DNA from: JAJKJG01 sp036389455
GTDB lineage: Bacteria; Pseudomonadota; Alphaproteobacteria; Rhizobiales; Beijerinckiaceae
DNA: 64,000 nucleotides
Assembly (NCBI GenBank): GCA_036389455.1
Contig: DASVPW010000163.1
Span: 1 to 64,000 of the forward strand
Reading direction: 5' to 3'
Shown here: positions 53,845 through 62,066 of the stretch, one piece after another
Numbering within the stretch: position 1 is the stretch's first letter
Layout of the letters: the number at the start of each line of letters is the position of its first letter
Made by a program: the position numbers and the translations under genes
The notes under the pieces: generated by a model
The model's database searches: none
What the model was told of the DNA's origin: nothing
What the model saw: only the letters and a program-made list of their open reading frames with translations

Positions 53845-53880
53845 GTCGGGCGTTCGGGCGGCAGACCGCGGCATCGGCTC

Positions 53881-54483
53881 TCACAAGCCCCTTTGGCCGC
53901 GGGCCACCGCCCTCGCGAGCGCGGCCGCGACCTGGGCCTCGGAGCGGCGGAAGCTGTCGGCGTCGGGGGTCGCGATGTTGACCGTGACCTGCACCGGGCG
54001 CGTGCCGCCGCCGGCCGCAACGCCGAGGCGGCCGTCGGGACCGCGGGCGAGCGGCATCACGGCCTCGGAGCCGGCCTCGCCCATGAGGCCGAGGCCGCGG
54101 GCGAGCGGGAAGTAGGTCGGCGCCGCGACGACGCCGCCCTTGGCGAATGGCATCACCATGCCGCGCAAGACCACGCCGCCGTGGGCGAGCGCTGTGCCCG
54201 CCTCCGCGCCCCCGCCGCCCGCGAGGCTGCTGCCGGAGCCGCCGAGCGCGCTCTTCAGGACCTCCTCGAGGCCGCTCCGCAAGGGCTTCATGGCGGCCCT
54301 CGTGGTCGCGACGAGGAGCGTGCGGCCGATCCGGCCGAGCACGTCGCCGAGGCGGCTGCCCTCGCCCGCGCTCTTATGCAGGGCGCCGGAGAGGGACGCC
54401 CCGAAGCGCTGCGAGAGGCGGTCGAGGTCCTCGAGCTGCTTTCGCCGCCGCTCGTTGTCGCGGTCGAGGGTGTCGTCGGGCAT
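53881..54483 (-). CDS. GTA tape-measure protein, short (g11)
   Basis: 200 residues, close to the ~220 of RcGTA gp11 and far shorter than phage tape measures, which implies a short tail. A charged helical N-terminus (about 5-90) is followed by a Gly-rich part and the typical closing GLMGEAGSEAVMPLARGPDG. It is separated from g12 by two opposite-strand genes, although g11-g12 are normally adjacent. Fourteen bp after g10.1. Confidence 0.9.
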   Translation of the reverse strand: MPDDTLDRDNERRRKQLEDLDRLSQRFGASLSGALHKSAGEGSRLGDVLGRIGRTLLVATTRAAMKPLRSGLEEVLKSALGGSGSSLAGGGGAEAGTALAHGGVVLRGMVMPFAKGGVVAAPTYFPLARGLGLMGEAGSEAVMPLARGPDGRLGVAAGGGTRPVQVTVNIATPDADSFRRSEAQVAAALARAVARGQRGL

Positions 54484-54497
54484 TCTTGTTTCCTTGC

Positions 54498-54680
54498 TCA
54501 GTCCGGGAACGCCTGCATCAGGGCCGCAAGGTCGCCGGCGCTCGGCGCCTCGGCGGGCGTGCCGCGCAAGCCGGCGACGGCAGCGGCGAGCTCGCGCGGG
54601 GTCGCGCGCCAGAACTCTTCAGGGCTCCACCGCAGGACGCCGAGGGCGAAGGCCATAGCCGCCTCCCAGGGGAAGGGCAC
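54498..54680 (-). CDS. GTA tail chaperone, rcc01693 type (g10.1)
   Basis: 60 residues. FPWEAAMAFALGVLRWSPEE is the signature of the phage TAC_6/DUF2376 family, followed by FWRATPRELAAAVAGLRG. I chose the GTG at 54680, because family members begin just before FPW; an internal ATG lies at 54656. It starts 23 bp after the g10 stop. The pair g10/g10.1 should assist tape-measure and tube assembly. Confidence 0.82.
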   Translation of the reverse strand: MPFPWEAAMAFALGVLRWSPEEFWRATPRELAAAVAGLRGTPAEAPSAGDLAALMQAFPD

Positions 54681-54703
54681 GGGCTCGCTCGAAGCGCCTG
54701 CGG

Positions 54704-55030
54704 CTAGAGAGGGTTTGCCGGGGCGCTCCCGAAAGCGGCGGCGAGACAGTCGCCGAGCGCGGTCGCGAGGGGCTCGATGCCGCCGTCGAGGGGGAGCGCC
54801 GCGACCTCCTCGTCCGTGAGCGCATGCCCGCCGCCGCGGAGCGCCACGGCGAGCAGTTTCAAAAGATCGCGGGCGGAGAGGCGCCCGCTCGCGAAGCGCT
54901 CGGCCAGGGCCGCGAGGTCGGCAGCGCCGAAGGCATCCTCGAGCTCGGCGAGAGCGCCGAGCGTCAGGCAGAGCGTGTAGCGCGTCGCGCCGAGCGCGAC
55001 CGCGACCTCGCCGCGGCGGGAATTGGGCAT
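54704..55030 (-). CDS. GTA tail assembly chaperone (g10)
   Basis: 108 residues of the phage TAC_11/DUF3356 'gene transfer agent family protein' type. Features are a basic N-terminus (PNSRRGEVAVALGATRYTLC) and LTLGALAELEDAFGAADLAA, then helices. ATG at 55030, preceded by a GGAGAAG RBS. Its start is 103 bp from the divergent exported hydrolase gene, which separates it from g9. Confidence 0.85.
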   Translation of the reverse strand: MPNSRRGEVAVALGATRYTLCLTLGALAELEDAFGAADLAALAERFASGRLSARDLLKLLAVALRGGGHALTDEEVAALPLDGGIEPLATALGDCLAAAFGSAPANPL

Positions 55031-55133
55031 GCTTCTTCTCCACTCTTGGCGCTGGCGCGGTGCATGACGCGGGTCTAGCTTCCTCCCGAGGCGCCGCTCG
55101 ACAGGCGCCCGCTCAAGACCCGGGAGATCGCTC

Positions 55134-56177
55134 ATGCGAAGACTGCTTCACGCGTTGTCCGCGTCCCTCGTCCTCGCCGCGCTGCCAGCAGTGGCGCAGG
55201 GAGGAAAGATCGTCATGGAAGAGTTCATGGTCCCGGCGAAGGACGCCGGCATCGAGATCTACGTGCGCAACAAGCGGCCGGAGGGGATGGCGCAGTTCAG
55301 CCCCGAGAAGACCGTCGTCTTCGTGCACGGCGCCACCTACCCGGCGCACACGGCTTTCGACCTGCAGCTCGCCGGACAGTCGTGGATGGACTTCATCGCA
55401 AGCCGCGGCTTCGACGTGTATCTCCTCGACCTTCGCGGGTACGGCAAGTCGACGCGGCCGAAGGAGATGGACGCGCCCGCCGAGGCGAACGACCCGATCG
55501 TCGACACGGCGACCGCGCGGCGCGACGTCGGCGCCGTCGTCGACCACGTGCTGCAGCGGCGCGGCATCCAGAAGGTCAACCTCCTCGGCTGGTCGTGGGG
55601 CACGAGCATCATGGCGAGCTACGCGGCCGAGAACCCGCAGAAGGTCGAGCGCCTCGTGCTCTACGCGCCGCAATGGCTGCGCACCACGCCCTCCCTCGTG
55701 CAGGTGCAGGGCAAGCTCGGCGCCTATCGCACCGTCAAGCGCGAGGCCGCGAAGGAGCGCTGGCTCACCGGCGTCCCGGAGGACAAGAAGGCGGAGCTCA
55801 TTCCGGCCGGCTGGTTCGAGGCCTGGGCTGACGCGACCTTCGCGAGCGACCCCGTCGGCGCCGCCCAGAACCCGCCGGTGCTGCGCGCGCCGAACGGCGT
55901 CGTGAAGGACGGCAACGAGTACTGGTCCGCCGGCAAGCCGCTCTACGATCCGGGAAACATCACGGTGCCGACCATGCTGGTGCTGGGCGAGTGGGACCGC
56001 GACACGCCGCCCTACATGGCGCAGACGCTGTTCCCGCTCCTGACCAACGCGCCGGCCAAGAAGCTCGTGATGCTCGGCGAGGGCACGCACACGATCATCA
56101 TGGAGAAGAACCGCCTCCAGCTCTTCAACGCCGTGCAGCAGTTCCTCGAGGAGAAGCTGAACGGCGCGCCGAGCTGA
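55134..56177 (+). CDS. Exported alpha/beta hydrolase
   Basis: 347 residues with a signal peptide ending LPAVAQGG (about residue 22). Alpha/beta-hydrolase fold: oxyanion HG in VVFVHGATYP, nucleophile S154 in GWSWGTS, an acidic residue in VLGEWDRDTPP (D288 or D290) and H319 in GEGTHTI. LLDLRGYGKSTRP is typical of the esterase/epoxide-hydrolase-like group. The substrate is unknown. It runs opposite to the GTA genes between g10 and g9 and ends 8 bp before a large palindromic repeat. Confidence 0.85.
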   Translation: MRRLLHALSASLVLAALPAVAQGGKIVMEEFMVPAKDAGIEIYVRNKRPEGMAQFSPEKTVVFVHGATYPAHTAFDLQLAGQSWMDFIASRGFDVYLLDLRGYGKSTRPKEMDAPAEANDPIVDTATARRDVGAVVDHVLQRRGIQKVNLLGWSWGTSIMASYAAENPQKVERLVLYAPQWLRTTPSLVQVQGKLGAYRTVKREAAKERWLTGVPEDKKAELIPAGWFEAWADATFASDPVGAAQNPPVLRAPNGVVKDGNEYWSAGKPLYDPGNITVPTMLVLGEWDRDTPPYMAQTLFPLLTNAPAKKLVMLGEGTHTIIMEKNRLQLFNAVQQFLEEKLNGAPS

Positions 56178-56185
56178 TCCCCTGC

Positions 56186-56295
56186 GCCGTCATCCTCGGG
56201 CGAGCGCAGCGAGACCGAGGATCTCGAAGGACAGAAGGCGCGTAATCCCCCTAGGATCCTCGGGTCGGCGCTGTGCGCCGCCCGAGGATGACGGC
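56186..56295. repeat. Palindromic repeat between hydrolase and g9
   Basis: 110-bp element with perfect 17-bp arms (GCCGTCATCCTCGGGCG at 56186 and its complement at 56279-56295) and an inner GATCCTCGG segment. It lies between two converging genes and may act as a two-way terminator. Confidence 0.85.
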
Positions 56296-56312
56296 CGTGA
56301 CAGGGACGACGC

Positions 56313-56723
56313 CTACAGCGCCGTGAAGGTCAGCGCGCCGGCGCTCTCGAAGGCCATCTCGAACGTCACCTCGCCGGCGTGGTCGCCGCGGTACTCGAGC
56401 GCCGCGATCTGGAACGGGCCCTCGATGCGGCCGAAGTCCGGCACGACGACCTGGTAGGTGCGGATCTCGCCGTCGAAGAAAACCTGGCGCAGGCGCGCGT
56501 CCGAGGCCTCATCCTTGAACACGCCGGCGCCGGTAACGGCGGCGCGGCGGACGCCGGCGCCGGCCAGAAGCTCGCGCCAGCGCCCGGCCGATTCGGCGTT
56601 CGTCACGTCGACGGCCTCCGCGTTGAAGGCGAGCTGGCGCGTGCGCAGCCCCGCCACGGTAACGAAGCCGCCGGCCCCGTCGTCGATCTTGATGAGAAGG
56701 TCTTTACCTTTCTGGGCGGGCAT
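56313..56723 (-). CDS. GTA major tail tube protein (g9)
   Basis: 136 residues of the TP901-1-like major tail protein family. Typical features are GKDLLIKIDDGAGGFVTVAG, FNAEAVDVTNAESAGRWREL and a C-terminal EVTFEMAFESAGALTFTAL. The ATG at 56723 has the RBS stretch AGGACGCAAAAG. It is flanked by palindromic repeats on both sides, with 211 bp to g8. Confidence 0.92.
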   Translation of the reverse strand: MPAQKGKDLLIKIDDGAGGFVTVAGLRTRQLAFNAEAVDVTNAESAGRWRELLAGAGVRRAAVTGAGVFKDEASDARLRQVFFDGEIRTYQVVVPDFGRIEGPFQIAALEYRGDHAGEVTFEMAFESAGALTFTAL

Positions 56724-56785
56724 CTTTTGCGTCCTGTTTTGAGGATGAAAGGGGCTGGTGCGACACGCCGGAACCACCCCACCCT

Positions 56786-56899
56786 CCTCATGCTGAGGTG
56801 CGAGCGGAGCGAGCCTCGAAGCACGTACCGGCGATGACGCTGCGCCGGCGTGGTGCGTCCTTCGAGGCTCGCGCTCCGCGCGAGCACCTCAGGATGAGG
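56786..56899. repeat. Palindromic repeat between g8 and g9
   Basis: Arms CCTCATGCTGAGGTGC (56786-56801) and GCACCTCAGGATGAGG (56884-56899), one mismatch, with an inner GAGCCTCGAAG/CTTCGAGGCTC pair. Fills the gap between two tail genes; same family as 50686-50797. Confidence 0.8.
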
Positions 56900-56934
56900 A
56901 CGTTGGAGGGCGGCCCAGACCGATGGTTCGATTG

Positions 56935-57345
56935 TCAGGTCACTTCGGTGACCGCCCTCAGCCGCAGCGTCGCGCGGGCGAGGTTGGTCTTGTCGTCGCG
57001 GTCGGACTCGATCGCCGTGACACGGACGAGCACGAGGCGGTGGCCGGCGGGCGCGAGCGCCGCGTCGTGGAGGAGGCCGGCCATGCGCTCGGCGGCGAGA
57101 AGCGCCGAGCGGGCGCTGCCACTCTTCGCCCACGCGACGATCGCGGCCTCGTGCTCGTGGCCTTGCGTTCCGTCGGCGGACCAGTCTCGCGCGGAAGCGG
57201 CGCCGAAGACGGCGTAGACCGGCTCGGCGGCGCGGGGCGGCTCGTCGTAGAGGCGCACCGCGCCGCTCATGAGGGAGGCGAGCGTCGCATCGGCGGAGAG
57301 ATGTGCGAGGATCGCGGCGCGCAAGGCGAGGATCGGGCCGCTCAC
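56935..57345 (-). CDS. GTA tail terminator, DUF3168 (g8)
   Basis: 136 residues. DUF3168 features: helix-rich start GPILALRAAILAHLSADATL, VYAVFGAASARDWSADGTQG, and the closing RATLRLRAVTEV. GTG start overlaps the g7 stop (GTGA). Caps the tail tube and joins it to the head. Confidence 0.92.
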   Translation of the reverse strand: MSGPILALRAAILAHLSADATLASLMSGAVRLYDEPPRAAEPVYAVFGAASARDWSADGTQGHEHEAAIVAWAKSGSARSALLAAERMAGLLHDAALAPAGHRLVLVRVTAIESDRDDKTNLARATLRLRAVTEVT

Positions 57346-57671
57346 GGGGAGATCTCCTCGACGAGGCAGACGAGGTCGCGCCGGGTTCCGTCCGGATCTG
57401 CGGCGCTGCGGATCGCGAAGCGGCGAAGTCCGCGCACGAGGCGCATGGCGGCCGTGACGCCGTCGCGGTAACGCAGCATCACGCGATGCGTGACCGCCTC
57501 CTCGGGCCGCTCGGCGCGGAAGCGCTCGTCACCGCGCAAGAACTCGATCGCGCCCCAAAGCTCAGGCCCCGCCGCATAGGTGCGGATCACGCCCCCGAAC
57601 CCGTCCGGGCTCTCGAGTGGGACCTCCAAAACGAACCGGCGCCCGCGGGCGCCGATGGGGATGGGTTTCAT
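57342..57671 (-). CDS. GTA head-tail stopper/adaptor (g7)
   Basis: 109 residues of the SPP1 gp16-like head-tail joining family: GARGRRFVLEVPLESPDGFG, ELWGAIEFLRGDERFRAERP, THRVMLRYRDGV, then RLVRGLRRFAIRSAADPDGT. ATG at 57671. Coupled to g8 by a 4-bp overlap and starts 16 bp after g6. Confidence 0.9.
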   Translation of the reverse strand: MKPIPIGARGRRFVLEVPLESPDGFGGVIRTYAAGPELWGAIEFLRGDERFRAERPEEAVTHRVMLRYRDGVTAAMRLVRGLRRFAIRSAADPDGTRRDLVCLVEEISP

Positions 57672-57687
57672 GGGGAAACTCGCTTCG

Positions 57688-58251
57688 CTACAGCCGCGCC
57701 CGGCGGAAGGGGGCGACGAGGGCGGCGACGTCGGGCGGGAGCGCCGTGTCAGCGAGCGCATCGCCGCGGTTCTCGAACCAGCGGGCGACGAGAAGGCGGA
57801 CGGCCTGCGCGAGCGGCGCCGGCACGTCGGCGGCGGCGGGGCCGAAGCCGACGGCCACGTCGAGGTGAATGCCTTCGGCCGCAACCCCCGACTCGGGCGC
57901 GGTGGCCGAAACGGCAACGCGGGGCGGATCGCTCGCGGCTTCGGCGCGATAGAACGCGGACGCGAGATCCGCGGGCGTGCCGGCGGCGTCGAAGACGCGC
58001 AGGCGCTCGACCCGGATGAGCGGCGACAGCGGCAGCCGCACGACGCGCCCGCAGGGCCAGCGGTCCAGCATGAGACGCCAAGTCTGCTCCACCAGCTGGC
58101 GCCCGCAGGCCGCCTCGACGAGGAGCCGCGCCGCCTTCACGAGCGCCGTGACGAGATCGTCCTCGGCGTTGTCGTCGAGGCGGAGGTACGCGCGCATCTC
58201 GGCGAGAGTCACGGGCTCGACGGCAGGGCCGGCGATGAGTAGGGGGGTCAT
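57688..58251 (-). CDS. GTA head-tail adaptor (g6)
   Basis: 187 residues, phage gp6-like connector. AVEPVTLAEMRAYLRLDDNA and EDDLVTALVKAARLLVEAAC are the family signature; the C-terminal helices end LVAPFRRARL. ATG at 58251 with a GGAG RBS. Only 24 bp separate its start from the divergent protease gene, so the two promoters must overlap coding DNA. In other GTAs g5 (capsid) is directly upstream; here 2.4 kb of opposite-strand genes intervene. Confidence 0.9.
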   Translation of the reverse strand: MTPLLIAGPAVEPVTLAEMRAYLRLDDNAEDDLVTALVKAARLLVEAACGRQLVEQTWRLMLDRWPCGRVVRLPLSPLIRVERLRVFDAAGTPADLASAFYRAEAASDPPRVAVSATAPESGVAAEGIHLDVAVGFGPAAADVPAPLAQAVRLLVARWFENRGDALADTALPPDVAALVAPFRRARL

Positions 58252-58275
58252 GGACGACTCCGAAGGAAATGCGAG

Positions 58276-59025
58276 ATGAGCTTGTGGGCGAGGCGACGCG
58301 TCCTTGGCGCCGCCGCGGCGGCTTTGATGCTGACGACCCCGGCCCGCGCGATCGTCGGCGGGACGGAAGACGCGGGGCCCCTCGCGCGTCGAACCGTGAT
58401 GGTGCTGTCGTCGAAGGGCGGGGTGTGCTCGGCCGTGATCGTCGCGGCGGACGCGGTCCTGACCGCGGCCCATTGCGCGACCGGCGCGCCGCAGCACCGG
58501 GTCCATTGGAAGGGCGAGGACGGCACGCCCGAGCTCGTCGAGCCGGCCGCGATCGCGGTCCATCCGGGCTACGATCCCAAGGCCGTCGAGACGCGGCGGC
58601 GCTCGGTCGACCTCGCCTTGATCAAGCTGCCGCAGAACCTGCCCGACCGCTTCGCCGCGGCGACGCTCTCGGGCGCCAATCCGAGCGCTGGCGCGCGCGT
58701 CGTCTTCGGCGGCTACGGCGTCGCGAAGGCCGGCGACGCGCGCTCGACCGGCACCTTCCGCACCGTCGCGCTGCTGGTCGCCGAGCCTTACGGGAAGAGC
58801 ACCATCCTGGTATGGGCGGACGGCGTGGGCAAGGCCGGTGCCTGCACGGGCGATTCCGGCGGGCCGGTCACGCAAGGCGAGGCAGTGATCGCGGTTACGA
58901 CCTGGGTCGGCGACCGCAAAGGCGGCGCCTGCGGCGCGATCTCGCAAGGCGTGCTCGTGGGCCCCCAGCGGGAGTGGATCGATCGCACGCTTGCCGGCTG
59001 GGGCAAGCGGGCGCGATGGGAGTAG
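58276..59025 (+). CDS. Exported trypsin-like serine protease, copy 1
   Basis: 249 residues, S1 family. The signal peptide ends TTPARA (residue 25) and is followed directly by IVGGTEDAG, the mature trypsin N-terminus. Triad H66 (LTAAHC), D112 (SVDLALIKL) and S194 (TGDSGGP), all present. The residue six before the catalytic Ser region (GKAGAC) does not give the Asp of true trypsin, so specificity is open. It is the first of two tandem plus-strand proteases inserted between capsid and adaptor genes. Confidence 0.9.
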   Translation: MSLWARRRVLGAAAAALMLTTPARAIVGGTEDAGPLARRTVMVLSSKGGVCSAVIVAADAVLTAAHCATGAPQHRVHWKGEDGTPELVEPAAIAVHPGYDPKAVETRRRSVDLALIKLPQNLPDRFAAATLSGANPSAGARVVFGGYGVAKAGDARSTGTFRTVALLVAEPYGKSTILVWADGVGKAGACTGDSGGPVTQGEAVIAVTTWVGDRKGGACGAISQGVLVGPQREWIDRTLAGWGKRARWE

Positions 59026-59127
59026 TTCACCTCGTCCCCGCGGAGCGGGAGAAGGGGCACCTTGACGAAATCCCCGCGTTCCGGAACCTTTGTTGGGGGT
59101 GGGGTCGACAACGGGTCAGCGTCAATC

Positions 59128-59961
59128 ATGCGCCTCTCTCATCTCGTCCTTCTCCCCCTCCTCCTTGCGACGCCCGCCCACGCCGTGATGCGCGGCGCGG
59201 TGGCGCGGGATCCGAACGGGATCCGCGGCTCCGTCGTGCGGGTCGAATCGTCCCGCGGCGAGCTGTGCTCCGGCGCCGTGATCGCCCCGGACCTCGTGCT
59301 CACCGCGGCGCATTGCGTGCTCGAGCGCGCTCAGTACCGCGTCGTCGCGGTCGATCGGGCCTTCCGCCCGCGCACCGTGCGGGCGCTCGCGGCCGCGATG
59401 CACCCAGCCTTCGTGCCGGGCACGACGCCGCGCACGCAGCCGGGCGTCGACCTTGCGATCCTCAAGCTCGAGCAGCCGCTCGGACCCGACTTCATCCCCC
59501 TCGATCCGCGCGTCGCCGGCCGGGTCGCCAAGGGCCAGCCGGTAGACCTTGCGGGCTTCGGCGTCGTCGGCGAGGGCCAGAAAGGGACGGCGCGGGTGCT
59601 GCGTCAGACCCGCCTCGTGTCGCTCGGGACGCTGCAGGTCGCGAACCGCGTCGTCGTCGTGGCCGACGAAGAGCGCCTCGCGCAGGTCGCGGGCGCCGGC
59701 GCCTGCCGGGGCGATTCCGGCGGGCCGATCTTCGCCGGCGGGCCGGGCGGTTACCAGCTCGTCGGGATCGTGTCGTGGTCCTCGGGCGCGTTCGCGGGCC
59801 GCGACCGCTCCGCCTGCGGCGGCCTCACGGCGGTGACGCCGGTCGCCGACCACGCCTCATGGATCGCGGCCCGCGCCGACGACCTGCGCCGCCTTGCCCC
59901 CGGCCAAGCCATCGCCCGCCCGACCGCGCCCTCAAACGCCGCCGACTGGGTCGGGCGGTAG
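59128..59961 (+). CDS. Exported trypsin-like serine protease, copy 2
   Basis: 277 residues, S1 family, a diverged paralogue of the gene before it. Signal peptide MRLSHLVLLPLLLATPAHA, then VMRGAVARD in place of IVGG. Triad H62 (LTAAHC), D108 (GVDLAILKLE) and S197 (CRGDSGGP). A C-terminal extension of about 25 residues follows the fold. I chose the ATG at 59128, which fits the signal peptide; the frame opens at 59062. The 102-bp gap to copy 1 holds a short CCCGCGGAGCGGG-type hairpin. Confidence 0.88.
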   Translation: MRLSHLVLLPLLLATPAHAVMRGAVARDPNGIRGSVVRVESSRGELCSGAVIAPDLVLTAAHCVLERAQYRVVAVDRAFRPRTVRALAAAMHPAFVPGTTPRTQPGVDLAILKLEQPLGPDFIPLDPRVAGRVAKGQPVDLAGFGVVGEGQKGTARVLRQTRLVSLGTLQVANRVVVVADEERLAQVAGAGACRGDSGGPIFAGGPGGYQLVGIVSWSSGAFAGRDRSACGGLTAVTPVADHASWIAARADDLRRLAPGQAIARPTAPSNAADWVGR

Positions 59962-60010
59962 ACTGCCTTTCCTGTACGCAAGCTGCTGCCTTTTTGCGGG
60001 GGATAGTCAG

Positions 60011-60048
60011 TTAACCTCGTGTTAACCATCTTGCATCGATCATATGCT
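60011..60048 (+). promoter_or_regulatory. CtrA-type site overlapping a possible -35
   Basis: TTAACCTCGTGTTAAC at 60011-60026 fits the CtrA consensus TTAA-N7-TTAAC exactly. The second half overlaps TTAACC (60022-60027), and TATGCT lies 15 bp further (60043-60048), the layout of CtrA-activated promoters in Caulobacter-type bacteria. It faces the small exported protein gene at 60211, with a leader of about 155 bp. In the rest of this 249-bp gap I see only a GC hairpin near 60070. Confidence 0.5.
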
Positions 60049-60210
60049 TTGCGAAGTAGAGTGCGTATCGCCGGTCGGGACCGGCCTTACGGCACGAGGC
60101 GCGGCCCGTCGCATCAGTTCCGCGCTCTTCCGGCAGCCGCTTCCGACGTAATGCAACCGCTTGCGCCGGTAGGCGTTAGCGACGACCACGCATAGTCTCG
60201 GAGAGCGCTC

Positions 60211-60534
60211 ATGACTCGAAGCGCTGGCCGGCGGAGCTTCTTCGGCGCCGCCCTGATCTCGCTCGCCCTCGCACCGGCGGCGGCGCAGGCTCACGACATC
60301 TGGATCAACAAGGAGCGGCGCACCAATCACGCCGGCGAATGGTGCTGCAACACCTATGACTGCGCGGCGATCCCCGAGGAGAAAATCAAGGTGACGCCGC
60401 GCGGCTACGTGCTCGAGAGCGGCGAGACGATCCCGCACGCGAACGCCGCCATGTCCGGCGACGGCCAGTACTGGCAGTGCCGCCGCCCGGACAAGTCGAC
60501 CCGCTGCTTCTTCTTCCCGCCGCCCGGGACGTGA
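60211..60534 (+). CDS. Small exported Cys-rich protein
   Basis: 107 residues. The N-terminus MTRSAGRRSFFGAALISLAL has a twin-arginine-like motif (RRSFF) and a cleavage site near AAAQAHD. The mature part has five cysteines (WCCNTYDC, WQCRR, TRCFF), His and Trp. I know similar short 'hypothetical' exported proteins in Methylobacterium/Bradyrhizobium-type genomes but no function. Lies opposite to the GTA genes, converging on the capsid gene. A CtrA-type site is upstream. Confidence 0.72.
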   Translation: MTRSAGRRSFFGAALISLALAPAAAQAHDIWINKERRTNHAGEWCCNTYDCAAIPEEKIKVTPRGYVLESGETIPHANAAMSGDGQYWQCRRPDKSTRCFFFPPPGT

Positions 60535-60536
60535 GT

Positions 60537-60645
60537 CCCCTCTCCCGCCTGCGGGAGAGCGTTAGGGTGAGGGAAAGGCGGCGCGCTGGCCCTCACCCGG
60601 TCGCGCCGACGGCGCGCTCGGCCTCTCCCGCGGCAGGAGAGGCGG
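60537..60645. repeat. Palindromic repeat between converging genes
   Basis: Starts with a perfect hairpin CTCTCCCGC-CT-GCGGGAGAG (60540-60559), then GGGTGAGGG and CCCTCACCC arms, and ends with CCTCTCC/GGAGAGG. Same family as the elements at 35454-35516 and 63573-63612. It fills the gap between the small exported protein gene and the capsid stop. Confidence 0.8.
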
Positions 60646-60648
60646 AGA

Positions 60649-61914
60649 TCAAGCAAACTTCATCAGCTTGATCGCATCGTAGTCCTGCACGCCGCCGCCG
60701 ACGCGCTTCGTGGTGTAGAAGAGGACATAGGGTTTCGCCGAGTAGGGGTCGCGGAGCACCCTGACGCCGGCGCGGTCGACGACGAGGTAGCCGCGGCGGA
60801 AGTCGCCGAAGGCGATGGACAGGGAGTTCGCCGCGATGTCCGGCATGTCCTCGGCCTCGGCGAGGGGGAAGGACATCAGGGTCGCGCTCTGGCCGGCGCC
60901 GGCCGGCGGCTGCCAGAGGTAGTTGCCGTCGGCGTCCTTGAACTTGCGGATCTGGCTTTGCGTCTTCCGGTTCATCACGAACAAGGCGTTCTGGCGGTAG
61001 CCGGCCTTGAGAGCGTAGATCAGGTCGACGAGCTTGTCCGAGGGGTTCGCGGCCGGGAAATTGCCGGCGGCGCCGGTTCCCACGAAGCCGAGCTTGCCCC
61101 AGACCCAAGCGCCGTTGTCGACGGTGTCGGAGGCCAAAAAGCCCTTCGGCTTGTTGACCCCATCGCCGGCGACGAAGGCCGCGCCTTCTTGCTCGGCGAA
61201 GGCGGTCTCGACCTCAGAGGCGATCCACTGCTCGACGTCGACGACGGCGTCGTCGAGGAGCGTCTGAGTCGCGGCCGGCTGGGCATAGAGCTCCATGGCC
61301 GGGAAGCTGAGCTCGGCAAGGGTCGCGGCGCTGGTCTGCGGGCGCGCCGCGGTCTCGCCGATCCAGCCAGCCGAGACGCCGGCGGTCGAGAACGCGCGCT
61401 TATAGAGGCCGCCGGAGATCGTCCGCACCGCGGCAATGGCGCGGATCGGCGAGATCGCGGAGAGGCGCCGCAGCACCTCGCGCTCGACCGTGTCGGGTAC
61501 GAGATAACCGCCATCCGGCCCTGAGCCCGCCGAGAGTGCCTTCACCTCGAGGCGCTTGAGACCCGAGGCCTCGCCGGCCCGCACGTAGAGATCGAAGGCG
61601 GCCTTGTGCTCGGCGATAGCCGGGTCGCGGGCCTCCGCGGCGCCTGCGGCGCCCGAGCCGCCGAGCGCCGGCCGGCGCGCCTCGAGGGTCATGCGGTCTA
61701 GGCGGCGCTTGGCGTCGTCGAGAGCCTGGTCAATGCGGGCGAGCTTCTCGTCGGTCACGACATCGCTCGAGAGCCTGGTCTCGATCTCGTCGAGGCGCGC
61801 GTCGTTTGCGTCCTTAAAGGCCTCGAAGGCGCGGGCGAACTCGTCGAAGGCGCGGGACACGTCCTGGGCGTCGGCGGATTTGGTTTCGGGGGCAGTGGTC
61901 ACGGGGATGGTCAT
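60649..61914 (-). CDS. GTA HK97-type major capsid protein (g5)
   Basis: 421 residues. An N-terminal coiled-coil scaffold (about 15-95, RAFDEFARAFEAFKDANDAR) should be removed by the prohead protease. The HK97 capsid fold follows (GPDGGYLVPDTVEREVLRRL, VEQWIASEVETAFAEQEGAA, AFGDFRRGYLVVDRAGVRVL). The ATG at 61914 has an AGAGGAT RBS. In this cluster it is flanked by opposite-strand genes on both sides, so it may need its own promoter in the 152-bp gap 61915-62066. Confidence 0.95.
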   Translation of the reverse strand: MTIPVTTAPETKSADAQDVSRAFDEFARAFEAFKDANDARLDEIETRLSSDVVTDEKLARIDQALDDAKRRLDRMTLEARRPALGGSGAAGAAEARDPAIAEHKAAFDLYVRAGEASGLKRLEVKALSAGSGPDGGYLVPDTVEREVLRRLSAISPIRAIAAVRTISGGLYKRAFSTAGVSAGWIGETAARPQTSAATLAELSFPAMELYAQPAATQTLLDDAVVDVEQWIASEVETAFAEQEGAAFVAGDGVNKPKGFLASDTVDNGAWVWGKLGFVGTGAAGNFPAANPSDKLVDLIYALKAGYRQNALFVMNRKTQSQIRKFKDADGNYLWQPPAGAGQSATLMSFPLAEAEDMPDIAANSLSIAFGDFRRGYLVVDRAGVRVLRDPYSAKPYVLFYTTKRVGGGVQDYDAIKLMKFA

Positions 61915-62066
61915 TGAAGGGGATCCTCTGCGGTTCGGGACGTTTTCAGGCTCTTTGTTTCGTCGCGGCGGCCGCGACGAAACCTTCGGGGACGCTCGGA
62001 CATCATCCGGTAACGGATCGGGCGTATCAGGTGGGCGGCAGGGGGCCTCCGGCGGAGGCACGGGAC

